Shown piece by piece: positions 12,513-24,272 of a stretch of 64,000 bases of DNA. Source of the DNA: Topomyia yanbarensis (Eukaryota; Arthropoda; Insecta; Diptera; Culicidae). Position numbers and translations under genes: made by a program. How positions within the stretch are numbered: position 1 is the first letter of the stretch; the number at the start of each line of letters is the position of its first letter. The stretch covers positions 100,365,845 through 100,429,844 of the forward strand of contig NC_080671.1 in the NCBI RefSeq assembly GCF_030247195.1, written 5' to 3'. The notes beneath the pieces are model-generated. The model worked only from the letters and a program-made list of their open reading frames with translations. It made no database searches and was not told where the DNA came from.

Positions 12513-12899
12513 CAGGGCCGCCGAGAGGGGAGGGGGGACGGTGTGTTTTCCCCCGAAGTGGTGGAGGGGGCCCGGAATTTGAACAGAAGGAATAATTCTG
12601 TTAAATATTAGTTCAATAACAATTTATTGGAAAATTCAATTAGAGTTTCAATATTGGTATGATTTGTAAATTGTGTGTTAAAAAACTGATATTTTTTTCT
12701 ATTTCATATATTTTACAACAAATATTTAATGGATGTTGACTAACTATTTAAAAAATTGAGTAGAAAGTGCTGGGTTCTCGAAAATGATTTTGGTTCGTAT
12801 TTTATCAATTATTGCTTAATTGTTCAAATAGGAGTTGTGAAACGCCACAAATCAAGAAAGAATGAAAATCCACGAAGAAAGCAATCCATAGTAATTTTT

Positions 12900-14740
12900 C
12901 TTATTCACTTGACATTTTTTATTTAAATATGCCAACCCGAAAGTCTTTGTCATCTTTAACTGACTTTCTCAGTTTGAAGAACTTTCCCATTTTTCTCAAG
13001 TTTCATATTTGCTTTTTCTGTTTTTTCCCGTTTCATCTAGGTTTTGCATTCTTTCTATTTTCTGCATTCAATCTTATTTAACATTTTTTGTATATTTTGA
13101 CCTATATTTTCGTTTTTCTATTTTTACCAATCCAATCCCTGTTAAAACCTGTCCCGGTTTTTGCACTTGTATTTTGTATTTTATTTGTCCTATTTAATTT
13201 TTTTAATCTTTTCACGTTTTTTTCCATTTTATCTATCGTTTTACTCGCTTCTTTTGTATTTGTTTGTTTAACTGATTTCATTATATTTATTTAATTTATT
13301 TAACTAAACTTTTATTTTCTATTATTTCTTTGTATTTTTTCATATCTTCCAATTAACTTGCGTTAGTATTTCTATATCCGCCTTTTTTCATTTTAGGTTT
13401 CTCTCATCGCTCAATAATTTTTTTTCAATTTCTTTTGTTTTATTTTTTTTTGTATTGTGAAATTTTCTGTTCTCCATTTATCAGATTTGAAATATATGCT
13501 TTTCTTTGGCATGGATTTTTTTCAATACTCTCCCATTTATGTTTATTCGTATGTTCAATTTCCTTTAGTATTTTCCTTTTTTACTCATTTAAACAATTTT
13601 GAATTCCAGATTTTCTTTTTTGTTACTTCTTTCATTTGAATATTTTTCCTATTATCTTGTTATGCTCTTTGTTCATGTTTTTAGTTTTACATTTCATCAA
13701 TTTTCAATTTTTTCCCATTTTTACTTTATATAGATTTATTTTTATTTAACCCATTATTTTTTATGTTTTCTCTTGTTTTTCTTTGTGGTAAGATTCCTGT
13801 TTTTATTTCTTCTAGGATTTTCATTTTTACCTATTTAAACCATTTTGATTCTACATGTTTTCTATGATTTCACTATTGTCTGTTTTTGGGCTATTTCCAC
13901 TTGTTCCTGTTTTCTATTTTTCTACAATCTATACCATCCAATTATTCCCATTTATTTTCATTTCTTTAAAAAAAATAGCGACCATTTTTAGATTTTTCGC
14001 AGTTATTTTATTTTTATATTTTTATACCATTCTTGTACATTATTATTTCTTCTATTCCAAGGGCCGATTTCTTCACCTTCGCTTAGCGCTTAAGCCAGGT
14101 TTAAACGTACTGGTGAACCTCGTTTAAAAGTTAAGCGAGGGTGAAGAAATCGGCCCTAAAACATTTTTAACATTTTCCCATTTTCTTGTTTTTATTCTTT
14201 TAATTTTGTAAATTTGCTACTATTTTTTTACATTTCAAACATTTTGTATAGGTTTTATTTTTACGTTTAACTCAGTGGATCCATTTTGTTCATTTCAATA
14301 TTTGTTTATTGTTGTCTTGTTTTTATATTTTTTGTATGCATTTTTCTTTCTTTTGCCAATTATACTGCTCTCCATGTTCATGACGTTTTATTTTTCATTT
14401 TGTTACTTACTTATTTTTCATTATTTTACCCATTTTGCAATATTTTTCTATTTATTTAATAATTATCTAATTTTCATCATTTCTTTAATTTGATTGTTTC
14501 AATTTTGCTATTTCTTCAAATAGTTAAGTACTTTATTTTTTTAAATTTTCCATTGTCCTTATTTTTTAAATTTTCTGTTATTCTCCGTTTAAGATTTTTT
14601 CCATTAGGTTGGTTTTTGATTATTTGCATATTATTAATTTTTTCCGTTATTTTATGTTTCATTTTGTAGCTTTCTTGTTTTGTTCCATTTCATCTATTTA
14701 TTAGTTTTTCCTCGTTTGTTACTTTTTTTGTTTTCTCTCG
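12900..14740 (+). repeat. T-rich strand-asymmetric tract
   Basis: About 1.8 kb in which the plus strand is dominated by T with interspersed C, built from variants of TTTTCCATTTT, TTCATTTT and TTTTATTT. Open frames of Phe/Leu-rich peptide (for example 13855-14127 and 14275-14493) are by-products of this composition. It looks like a decayed short-unit satellite. A MITE interrupts it at 14060. Confidence 0.75.
14060..14157. mobile_element. Palindromic MITE, 98 bp
   Basis: The left end AGGGCCGATTTCTTCACC, continuing CTCGCTTA-like, is mirrored by the right end GGTGAAGAAATCGGCCCT. The arms are about 26 bp and there is a short loop. It is inserted in the T-rich tract. The target duplication is not clear. 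Confidence 0.85.
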
Positions 14741-15200
14741 CCATTTGTGAAAAGTTTTAATTATGAGTTGTTCAATAATATTGCACCAAATATATAAATG
14801 AAGAACTCGCAAAAATCGCCTGAACCAGTTTTCATTGAAACCAAAAAAGTCAGTAACACTATCGAACAAATGAGAAGTTGTATTTTCAGAGACAGGCAAT
14901 GTTGTAGTGCACCGATTTGGCCGAATGTGGTGTTTCTTTAACGATTTCTGGTTGCAACCAGACAAAGATTGGAATAAAACATGCAATACCGACATCCTGA
15001 TGAGTGTGGAATTATTGATAAATCGGCTTCTTTCAAAGTCACTAAAAATTTCGTAGACATTTAAAATTTGCGATCAAAATTTGGTCGACCTAAACTTGAC
15101 GCATTTCTTTCCACGATGTTCAACAAATCCGCAAATCCCTCATTTGCCTGCGTACAGAAAGATGCTTTTTCTATTTGACATTTGCACTTCAGTTATAAAA

Positions 15201-15727
15201 ATGTCAACCAAACAAAAGGAGCAACGCAGAGAAATTCTGCTCGCGCATAGCCTGAATCCAAATTACTTGCACGCCAAGTTAGCGAAACCGTTAAAAGTGA
15301 CCAAATCAACTGTCACCAATGTAATGGCAACCGGAAGGAACAGTGGTCGATATTTTCAAACATATGAAGCTGTCGAAGTTCACACAGAAATATCTGGTTT
15401 GGCAGGCTTCCTGTGCCTGTGGTTTGAAAGGCGACATTTTCATTGCGACTGAGCCCGTCAATAAGGAAATTTATGTGAAAGAGTGCATAAAAAAACGTCT
15501 GCTACCTTTCATGAAGCAATACGATTACTCCACGCTATTTTGATCGGATTTGAATACTGCCATTATGGAAAAGAGGACATGTAGTAGTATAACGCCTATA
15601 AGGTTCTATGGGGGCCCAAGGGCAAGAACTCTCCCAACACGCTTGCGCTCGGCCCAATCGAGGACTATTGATCCATCGTCAAGTGGAGCCCGAATAAGAG
15701 CCCAGGAACTACAGAACTTGATGGCAG
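15201..15727 (+). pseudogene. DD37E mariner-like transposase relic
   Basis: It begins at MSTKQKEQRREILLAH and shows the helix-turn-helix region KVTKSTVTNV. It then skips most of the N-terminal half to KYLVWQASCACGL and CIKKRLLPFMKQYD, which align with the transposase at 43601. An in-frame TGA replaces the usual Trp before SDL at 15541. The block carrying the final catalytic Glu (PNTLALGPIEDY, 15633-15668) survives in another frame and is followed by TGA where Trp is expected. Internal deletion, frameshifts and stops make it dead. It lies inside the hAT-like element. Confidence 0.8.
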
Positions 15728-15887
15728 TAATTAAAAACGCTCAACCGAAAGCTTAGCTTAGCACTTTCTGTGTTTTATGCTATATGAACTTATGATGGAG
15801 GGTGTCCTACAATGATACAATGATGAAGGGGACCCTTATGCTGGACCCCCCGGGCCCGTAATTTCTCTCTACAGCCCTGGACAGGCA

Positions 15888-16261
15888 AAACGGCATCCCA
15901 CCGTAGAAATAAATTATTTGACGAAATTTGGTAGCACTAATTGCGATGCGCTGCTACAGTGAATTACAAAATTGGTACTTCTTGGGAAAGGTATTGCAGC
16001 TTCTATCCCAGCATATGATAGAGATGGTCTGGTTTCAATTTCTTAGAACCCGTTATAGAGTTATGGTGTCTTCGGAAAAATTTTCTGTTTGGCACCTAGC
16101 GCTTTATTTCGTTGAATCATACTAGTTCGGAACTCAAACGCTGGCGTGGTGTTGTTATCAACTTTTTAATGAAGCTAGATAGAAATGTAGTGTCGAGAAA
16201 GTTGTAGATCCTGTCATTTTAAATAGAACTTCTGAAGATGCACAGGGCCGACGGATAGCGT
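15888..16261. other. Intergenic, hAT-like terminal motif
   Basis: No gene. At 16240 the sequence CACAGGGCCGACGGATAGC resembles a hAT terminus (CAGGGCCG), but I found no matching right end downstream. It may be an orphan end. Confidence 0.35.
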
Positions 16262-16376
16262 GGGTAGTATGGGTGGGACAAAAATTAAATTTTTTTAGGA
16301 ACCATTTGGGTCCTAGAACAACTGTGCAAATTCTTAGCTTGATTCCTGAAACTATATTTTTGCGCTCACTGTTTAA

Positions 16377-16895
16377 CCCTTTCATGCCCAACTTTTTTCT
16401 AGTGCATGTAGGGTTTCAAAACTATTTTTCCTTGAAAACGGCGGAGTCAAGAAACACGAAAAACCTATTTTCATAAAGATAGGTGCTTCCATGGCAATGC
16501 TAGAAGCTGGTCAATTTTCACCTTCTAATGCTCAATACAATTCTCCTAGAATAATTACGATAGTCCAATTAAGTGGAAAACGTAGCCAACTACAGTCTAA
16601 ATTGCTAAGTTTTATCAGTTTTCAATAATATTGCACCATAACGAAGATATATGAAAAAATCATTTTCCGTCTTCAACGCAAACTGTCTCTGGCAGCACTG
16701 CTCCATCGGAATCCAATCAGAATAATTGCAATAACTTCAGTTCTAGAGCTGATCCTTGTAACTGTTAGTACTCAAATTAAAGGCAATAATCACATTAATG
16801 AGCCTTACTTGTTTTTGTGAGCAAATCTCGCCTTAATCAAAAGTTATAGCTGTTTAAAAATGTTGTTGTCCACAAACAACATGGGCATGAATGGG
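16377..16895. mobile_element. piggyBac-like MITE, 519 bp
   Basis: Flanked by TTAA on both sides (16373-16376, 16896-16899). The left TIR is CCCTTTCATGCCCA and the right (complement) CCCATTCATGCCCA. TTAA duplication plus CCC ends are diagnostic of piggyBac-type transposition. The relative at 25425-25475 reads straight through GCTCACTGTTTAAAGTTTAC (complement), which is the empty site. No transposase is encoded. Confidence 0.85.
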
Positions 16896-17298
16896 TTAAA
16901 GTTTACATGGGATTTTGCATGGGAAAATTAACTTTCATAAAACAATTCCTCCAGAAGTCGCCCATTACTTCCTAAAAATAAATCGTTATGCGGCTTTTAT
17001 AGAAAATTTAACAAAGAAACAAAGTCTCGAAAACCACGAAACGATCTGACGCTTGAGAAAAAAGTTATTAAGCAGAAACCGATTGATGCTCTGACAATTG
17101 ATAAAATATTCATTTTTTCTAGCACCACTGCTGTTGGTTGTCCAATTATACGCAATTTTATTTTAATCTTCTCTTAATGTGTCTAAATCATTTATCTATA
17201 CTGTTTGGCCACTTCGCAAGAGTTTTGCGGGATAAATTGAGACATCTTTTGTACATAATAAAAGAAAGTTAAAATTTTTGTATATAATTCGACCGTCA

Positions 17299-18645
17299 CA
17301 CAGTGGCGGATTTGCTTAAAAACCTGGCCAAAAGTTGAAAATTGCATGGTAGTACTTTGGGTTCTAGTACATATTTTTTAGAATTCTTGCCCGAATTTGC
17401 CCGTTTTGAGTAATTATTGATTAAGTGGAGATGGAGACGGATTATAAGATTTTCAGTTTAAAATGTAGACTCGTAGTTTTATTTACTGCTGCACCTCCGG
17501 TTGTCATAGCGAGTCGCACAATACTGCATTTTGAACAGGAAGAATTGTGTATTTAGTGGTGAAAATTTCATTAAGATTCATAAACATTTTCAAAAGTTAT
17601 CAAAAGTTGAACGCAAAAGACTTGAATAATTTTGGTCGTTCATACTGAAAACCAACGAGGTCAACAGAAGTGATCGCCAAAGGTTCCAAATTTCAAAAAT
17701 CGATTACGAATACCATAGTTAAACGTTACCGGGAAACTATGACGTTTGATCATGCAAAACAAAACAAATCTACAGGTGGAATATATGACTGGATTCAACG
17801 AGCGAAAATTAGTAGAGTAGTGCAATAGAATACTGGGTTCTCATGCCGTGATTTGACTAAAAATTTCACTTTGGCGTACACTTCAGCTTGGTAAATTTAT
17901 TTGTGAGAATGTTGTCAGTTGTAGTATGTCAGCAAGCATAACAACAAAACGTGGTTGCTCAAAACTATACCAGGAACGCATGCTTTTGATGGAACGCTTC
18001 ATCGTAATAATTCATCGTAATAATGGACTTTGGACAAATCCTCGGTCCAACAATTTAAATAAAACTATGGATCTTAGTGAATTTCACTTGTTTTCGTTTT
18101 TGGTCATATTATTTTTTGGTTACTACAATTTAGATGCAAACTTGTTGTCAGTTTTCACTCCATGCATTTCGTCGCAGAATCGGCTTATTTTTTATAATTT
18201 AAAAAAATACTATTTTTTGTTCTTTGAGAAATATGTGCATCGGACAGCAATTGAATAATAATCGTACAGAGAGTTGAAAAGTTTTATAACTATGTTGTTT
18301 AATATTTCAAAATACATAGTTTGAAATGATTAATAACATCAACTCTTATAAAAGCTACTTCATCTAGACACCCAAATATCTTATTGCGTGCAAATCAACA
18401 AATTCTATCATTTAACTACACACCATTTAAGGTTCGGTACATTATATACGTTATTGGCATACACGGGAACCATTCATTCGTGAAAAATTACTTATATTTA
18501 TATTAAAATGTCGGCCATTTTCCATCCGCCATTTTTAATTTTGAAAATCTGACATCAAAATCGTAATCTGCGCCCAAAAAACCGTGCAGGTTAATCAAAA
18601 CCATTTTCGACTTTTGGCCAGGTTTTAGGTAAATCCACCACTGTG
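17299..18645. mobile_element. CACAGTG-ended element, 1347 bp
   Basis: Ends CACAGTGGCGGATTTGCTTA (left) and CACAGTGGTGGATTTACC (right, complement) continue inward as an inverted repeat through CCTGGCCAAAAGT. Flanking CGTCA at 17294-17298 and 18646-18650 looks like a 5-bp target duplication. The paralogous arm at 25045-25075 lacks the insertion. The interior carries a mariner-like transposase relic, which does not fit the 5-bp duplication, so classification is open. Confidence 0.6.
17670..18030 (+). pseudogene. Mariner-like transposase N-terminal relic
   Basis: One frame reads SITNTIVKRYRETMTFDHAK, then IYDWIQRAKISRVVQ, a stop codon, and NTGFSCRDLTKNFTLAYTS. This matches the order of the paired helix-turn-helix DNA-binding domains of DD37E/mariner transposases (compare RLTLDHGKGAGRK and NVSSRDLAKK in the protein at 43601). 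Two or more stops and frameshifts follow, and no catalytic triad is seen. The 110-codon frame at 17926-18258 overlaps its end and is probably not a real protein. Confidence 0.6.
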
Positions 18646-19014
18646 CGTCAGCAGCAGTGATGCTATGAAAAGTGAAATTTTCATCAATCTTCAGAACATC
18701 AATCGGTTTTTGCTTGATAACTTTTTTCACAAGCATCAGATCGCTTCGCGGTCTTCAAGACTTTGTTTTCTTGACAAATTTCCAATACAAGTCTATTTTT
18801 TTAGGAGGTAACGGGCGACTCTTGGAAGAATTATTTTGCAAAAGATACATACAAAATGCCATGTAAACTTTAAACCATGGGCGCAAAAATATAGTTTCAC
18901 CGATCAAGCTCAAAATTTTCAGAGTTGTTCTGGGAGCTAAATGGGACTTAAAAAGTTACTCGGAGCAAAATTTTATTTTTTTCATATAACCATGTCCCAC
19001 TCTAATGGGTAGTA

Positions 19015-21510
19015 CTACCCACTCGAAAATAACCGAGAGGGGAAATACCCACTCGAAAATTTGGAACAATCTAAAACCTTAAATTAACCCCATATTTCTC
19101 TTGCGCACAAATGCATGAAATTTCTTGAAAATATGGTATAATAATTAGGATTTGTTTAAAATTTTAACTTATTTTTTAGTAATACTAAGGGGAATATATT
19201 TTAACACATCTACATCTTAAAACAAGTAATTCAGATGTATATGTAGAAAAAATATTAGTGCATTTTTATTCAGAATAATGGATGCAGTTAGAAATATTTT
19301 CAAAAAATAGATACACAATTTGTTTTTTTAACACGAACTATTACTTAATTAACAATTGAAACAAGGGAAAAACACTATTAGGCTTGTTATAAGAAAGGCA
19401 AAAGATGAATTCATTTCAGCATCAGCGTAGAAGAGACCGTATCAGGGAAAGCGAAGATAGTCCGGACAACAATATTAGGTAAAAGAAGAAACTAAACTTG
19501 CAGCTTTTTGGCAAACGAAATAATACTACAGGACATCATGAACCGGATCGTAGACTGCCCTCCTTGGATCCGCTGGAATCTCTGTAGCTGATAGCATATC
19601 AACGAAATGAGAAGAGATAGCTAAATTCAACTACCTATAGTGTTTAAAAATCTGTATGTGAGAGACATATACGGAGGTCGAGGATAGCTAGCACATCTCG
19701 GACTGGCGCTAGGGCACTAGGCGCACGACCAGACAACATGTTTAATGTTGCGATAATCGTCATAATAAGTGCAGAGACCGCTCTCCATGACTCCACTACT
19801 CCGAAGATGCTCATCAAATGTATAATGACTGGACATGATCCGAGATATCATCCGAATGAAGTCACGAGCCTTATCCATTCCCTTGAACTAAGGCTTGTTT
19901 GTGCCTTTGGGATTCCTAACCTTCCATTGTTCCACGAAATTTCGAACGTCCTCTGACAAGAAGAACTGAAAAACTCATTGAAGCTTCGTGATCTTTCATA
20001 AATATCAGCTTCTAATGCCTAACTGTACGCCTTCTCATTACCATTCTAGTCTAAGTGTCCGCCTTCTCATTACCCGGGTTACCCGGATAAACACCCTCAT
20101 CACTACTGTCATAATAAATAGCATAGAAGCGATGCATAGCTGTCATCATCAAACGAACGCTACAGTGATATGCGCACTACAATGCTTAGCGCGAGCATCT
20201 TTGCTGTCAGATAAATTCGTGTGTTCAAAGAGCATTACGTTTAAATAAAGTATTGTCATTACATCGCGAAACATCAATTGTTTGAGTGTAGATCTATATG
20301 GATCTATAATGCTGTTGTCGTCCAAAAAGGATTCTTGGTTCTGTGCATTCCAGTTGCATAGAATACACAACGTAGGACCTAGCCACCAGATGAAACATTA
20401 TTTCTCTCGTTAATCCGTCGACAAACCGGTGTCAATAACCGCGTTTTCAGCATTCATTATTTTTTTCATTTACGTTTCTAACGTTGCGTATATTCGCAAA
20501 AAATCAGGCGTTCTGACATTCAAAAAGTCCTTATAGAAGCTTTTCACGTACAATTCTGAGCGCGAAGTGAGAAACCGTCCACTGCTTTTTTGCGCCGGAT
20601 CTCGTTTCGTTTGATCTTTAATCGCTGCGTCGATAATCAAGCCAGTTGAAACTTTGTATGCTGCCACAGGCCTTTGCCTGTAAAAACACACTTATTGTCG
20701 TTTGAGCATCTCAATGTAGACTAATAAAATGCTGGCATACTACCATCATGATTATTTTCAATGTTCTACACGACAACATTGATATTGGTTCGCGTAGTGC
20801 TTCTGATTTTCGAAAATAGAGCGCGGTTGGGTTTACCCAACGGTTGGATTTGCCCCACCTTACCCTATATATCGAGTTGTTGAAAGACTTAAACAGAGGA
20901 GGTTTAGGACCAACATAGGGTTATAAACACTTTTTGGAATTTCTTCAAATCCGAGAAACTGTACCCTTTTGATTATATTTTATGTTATTAGAATTTTTTC
21001 GCTCGGGATGTTTTTCCGACCCTTTTCTTATTCAAAATTATATCATTTTCGAATTTCTTAGACAATGTTACCTTTATAAGATATAAGATTTTATGGTCAC
21101 CGCAACATATTTATTTCATGGACATGGACTTAAAAATTCTCAAATTTCGGGCTACGTGGTTTATGAACGGTCCCTTATATGCTGGTAGAACTCATCCTTC
21201 ACATCTTTGGGATTGTCGCACGCGTTCAAAAAGTGATACTTCAAAAAATTGGCCTTACCTCAATTTAACAAATTGACACGGGAATTAATACTGTATTCGT
21301 TTAATTTCATTCAGGTCTAGTAAAAATTTATTTTGGCTGATATCTTCGTATGATGCTATCCATATGAGTTTGTGTAATGCGCAAGGATGTGATAAAGATT
21401 TCCAAGCGACACGCAAAACCCCACAGGTAACCGATCAAAACCAATCCAGCTAATGCTCATCCGGACCGTTGCTCATCCTGGTAATGTTTTAGCGATAACA
21501 ATCGAACCCT
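19015..21510. other. Intergenic, no recognised gene
   Basis: AT-rich at first, then mixed composition. A direct TACCCACTCGAAAAT pair occurs at about 19016 and 19047. Short open frames (19738-19956, 19988-20248, 20470-20691 minus) have no recognisable domain. No RNA gene is seen. Confidence 0.4.
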
Positions 21511-21720
21511 ATGGCAAACGATGCGATTAATAACCTTCTCGCTCCCCGTTCATCTGAATCCGGTGCTTCCTTCCTTCGCAAATATGGTGTCGGCAGCCAG
21601 CCAGCAGCGGTTCCACCCCGACACCGGTCGCGGTGTGTAAAATGGGTAGCAACCAAGCAGAAACGCACAGTTATCAGTGCACTTCGCTGGGTGCAGCAAA
21701 ACATCTTCACTGCAGCCGCT
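21511..21720 (+). CDS. Possible coding exon, unidentified
   Basis: An ATG-initiated frame of about 70 codons (begins MANDAINNLLAPRSSES, later VATKQKRTVISALRWVQQN) in a GC-richer island. It runs into GCTAGTAAGT at 21716-21725, a good splice donor, 8 bp before the in-frame stop. It could be the first coding exon of a gene with a distant second exon, common in Aedes. I recognise no domain and no acceptor partner. Equally it could be chance, as overlapping minus-strand frames are also open. Confidence 0.25.
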
Positions 21721-21729
21721 AGTAAGTAG

Positions 21730-24170
21730 GATATACACATGCTCGCTTTTTGTCTGCACGAAAACATACCATACCAGAGCCCCGCCTAAGAGTAGGTTAG
21801 AAGCGAAAAATTAACATAAAAAATCATAAGCCACGGCGCGGTGCACTCCCATATCTCGGGATGCTCGCGCGCGCGCTCGTTGGATCAGTGGAAAAGTGCA
21901 TCGCACCTCGGTCGGTCTCTATGTTGTATCGCTGAACAGCATTGTGCTCGCTGAGCCAAATACTCACCTATCCATGATTGGCAGTCTAATTAATAGAAGG
22001 AGGGAAGCAAAACAGCAAACATAATTTTCATGTTATAAAAGTAATAAGCGAAACGGATGCAGTTGACCTGCGAAAAGATCAGCGCGCTTTTCCCCCTTTC
22101 GTGGCGGTACCCAAGGCAGCAGGTGCGCGCGGACCAAGGAGAAGATGCATGTCGCGGTTTTCGTCTGATAGGTTTGATTAGGTTTTGCTGTTCTAGTATT
22201 TCTGCCGATACCGTTACTGATTGCAGCGAAAATACTTGACTGTGGAATTCTATTTTCGAACGCAATTAAGTTGGTACCATAGTTTCGTTTAAGTTAACAT
22301 CGAATAAACGTTCAGATGAGAAATGAGGAATATACCTCAAATTAGTCTTTATTTTATCGAATATTCATTAACATCATAATGTTTTTTCTTATTATTCTCA
22401 TAATTTTTATTAAATTAGCAATAGGCAGCTTCAGCCCACTGCACAATGGATCCACTCCATACAAATGCTGGACAAAACCTCAAAAGTATTTTAAAATGAC
22501 CGAAAGTATAATCTATGGATAATTTTGCTGCGCTAAATTCGATTTTGATTGAACTAAGATGTTAATTTGAAAATTAGACTGCCTAGCGAGGTTCCAAATA
22601 TCTTTTGTCTAATATCAAAAATGTGAATTTAATTAACTTTTCAGTACAGATAATTTTTATGTGAACAGAGACAGTTTGATATGTTAGGGTAGTCCTTAGT
22701 TATAATTTAGCAAAGGTGTCTCCGATTTATTGAAATTTTGGTAAATAAAAAATGACGTTGCTTTCTAAAGCAATATATTGACGTTCAACACAATTTGAAT
22801 TCCATGGAAAAAAATAAACTTCAACGCCTTCATAGTTGTTTAAAAATTAATCCTCATGTGATCAAGGCTTCTGTATGTCACGTTACAAGCTTACGCATAT
22901 TTCTTTTTAAGATAAGTCTGCAAAACAGATAAAACCAGATTCTATCACAATTGCACATTATTAAGGTCACTAAACCGCACACTTTTTCTACAGAAAGTTA
23001 TTTTCTATCATGAACGGTTTTCGCTTTATAGTCATTTTGATACGTCTGTCACGTTACACAATTTTCGCAGTGAGGTTGGAGGTTGCCCGACTAAATTGAA
23101 AAAATCTGTTCCGTTGGCCCCCAAATTTGCGAGAACACAGTTTTAAGTTGAAGATTGGAAATCAAAGAAGAGTTTGAAATATAGTTTTCCTGAAGAAAAA
23201 CTTTTTTTTTCGATTTTATGGAGTATTATCAATGATCTGTCACATTCCAATCAGAGTCTGTCACGTTACAGTTCTGTGTTTTAATTTAAGCAAGGATATC
23301 GAGACAGTCGTACACAATTCAATCATCTTTGATCTAGAAACTGAGTATAAACGGGAAATTTCATGTTTATTTTTAAAAACATATTGGTTTTGATGAACAA
23401 ACGTGAATAACTTATGAAAAAGTAGTAATTTCACAAAGTATCACATTATATCAAAAGAAAATCTAAAATAACTTAAAAACATCTGCAGAACAATTTTTCA
23501 TGAGCGTTTTGAATAGAACAAACATTTGAAATACATTCTATGATTAAATTATTTAAGAAAAAAAAATCAAATTAAAAATTAAAAGAATTTAAATTAAATA
23601 TGTTTCAAGTTTTTGTTATAAAACCTTTCATTGTTTTTTTTTCTACACGATGCAATTATATTTTAAACTTTTTATATTTGCAATTGAATTTTAAATGTGT
23701 TATGTTTTTTTGGGGTTGGTATTTGTGAGTAACTTATTAAAAGAGCGTATTTTCACTACCAGATATTTTTGTTGAAGAAAAAATCAAAATTTTTCTTAAG
23801 AGCATAAATACTAAGATTTAAAAATAAGCATTAATCCATATTCATCTCAAATTTTTAAGCGAAATCATCAAATTTAAATTAGACTACGTAGGAAAAATAA
23901 GTGTTTAAGTTTAAGAAGCAATGTAAAGAGTATTTCAATTAGGTAGTTAGAAAATTTAGTATAAGATGTTCCTTTTTGACGATTGAATCACACTCAAATT
24001 TACCAGTAAATATCTTTGTAGCAATGAAAACACACAAAAGTCTAACGCTGCTTGAGATGATAATAAATAAATAAATAAAAATAATTAAATAAATAAAAAA
24101 TGCTCCAGGCAAAACGTAGAAAATATGGTTTTTGTTTACCTTTTTATCTCCTTACGGTCTATTATACTAC
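21730..24170. other. AT-rich intergenic DNA
   Basis: A GC-richer part (21780-22240) contains a GCGCGCGC run. From 22300 on the DNA is strongly AT-rich. The phrase (T/C)TGTCACGTTACA recurs at about 22876, 23046 and 23259, with a variant at 23239, suggesting an old repeat. No gene is recognised. Confidence 0.4.
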
Positions 24171-24272
24171 GTTCACACTACGAGTTAAAACGTGTTTTTT
24201 TGTTGTTTTAATCTTGATGAAATTTTTCTTGCTGCTAATTATTATAACATGCTTTAACTCTGTAGTGTGAAC
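24171..24272. mobile_element. Short palindromic MITE, 102 bp
   Basis: The left arm GTTCACACTACGAGTTAAA is mirrored by the right arm TTTAACTCTGTAGTGTGAAC. The loop is about 60 bp. No coding capacity. Confidence 0.7.

Larger units (their letters stand above)
12513..15879. mobile_element. hAT-like element, 3367 bp, composite
   Basis: The left end is CAGGGCCGCCGAGAGGG and the right end (complement) is CAGGGCTGTAGAGAGAAATT. Subterminal GGGCCCG(G/T)AATTT blocks occur near both ends. Exact 8-bp duplications flank it. CAGGG ends and an 8-bp duplication fit the hAT superfamily. No hAT transposase is seen. The interior instead has a long T-rich tract, a palindromic MITE and a DD37E transposase relic, so it is a non-autonomous or heavily invaded copy. 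Confidence 0.7.
16270..19005. mobile_element. Long-TIR element, 2.7 kb, with two nested insertions
   Basis: The left end TGGGTGGGACAAAAATT and the right end (complement TTAGAGTGGGACATGG) are followed inward by several hundred bp of diverged inverted repeat, with shared blocks CGCCCATTACTTCCTAAAAA and AAAGTTATTAAGCAGAAACC. A direct repeat TGGGTAGTA flanks both sides (16261-16269 and 19006-19014), an 8-9 bp target duplication. A shorter relative lies at 24687-25580. Its arms are interrupted by a piggyBac-like MITE and a CACAGTG-ended element. Confidence 0.65.

Noticed and set aside
13009..14493. Several Phe/Leu-rich frames resembling membrane proteins
   Set aside because: They follow from the T-rich composition of the plus strand. 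No domain, no start context, and interruption by a MITE.
16240..16262. Left end of a second hAT element (CAGGGCCGACGG)
   Set aside because: No matching right end with an 8-bp duplication was found downstream.
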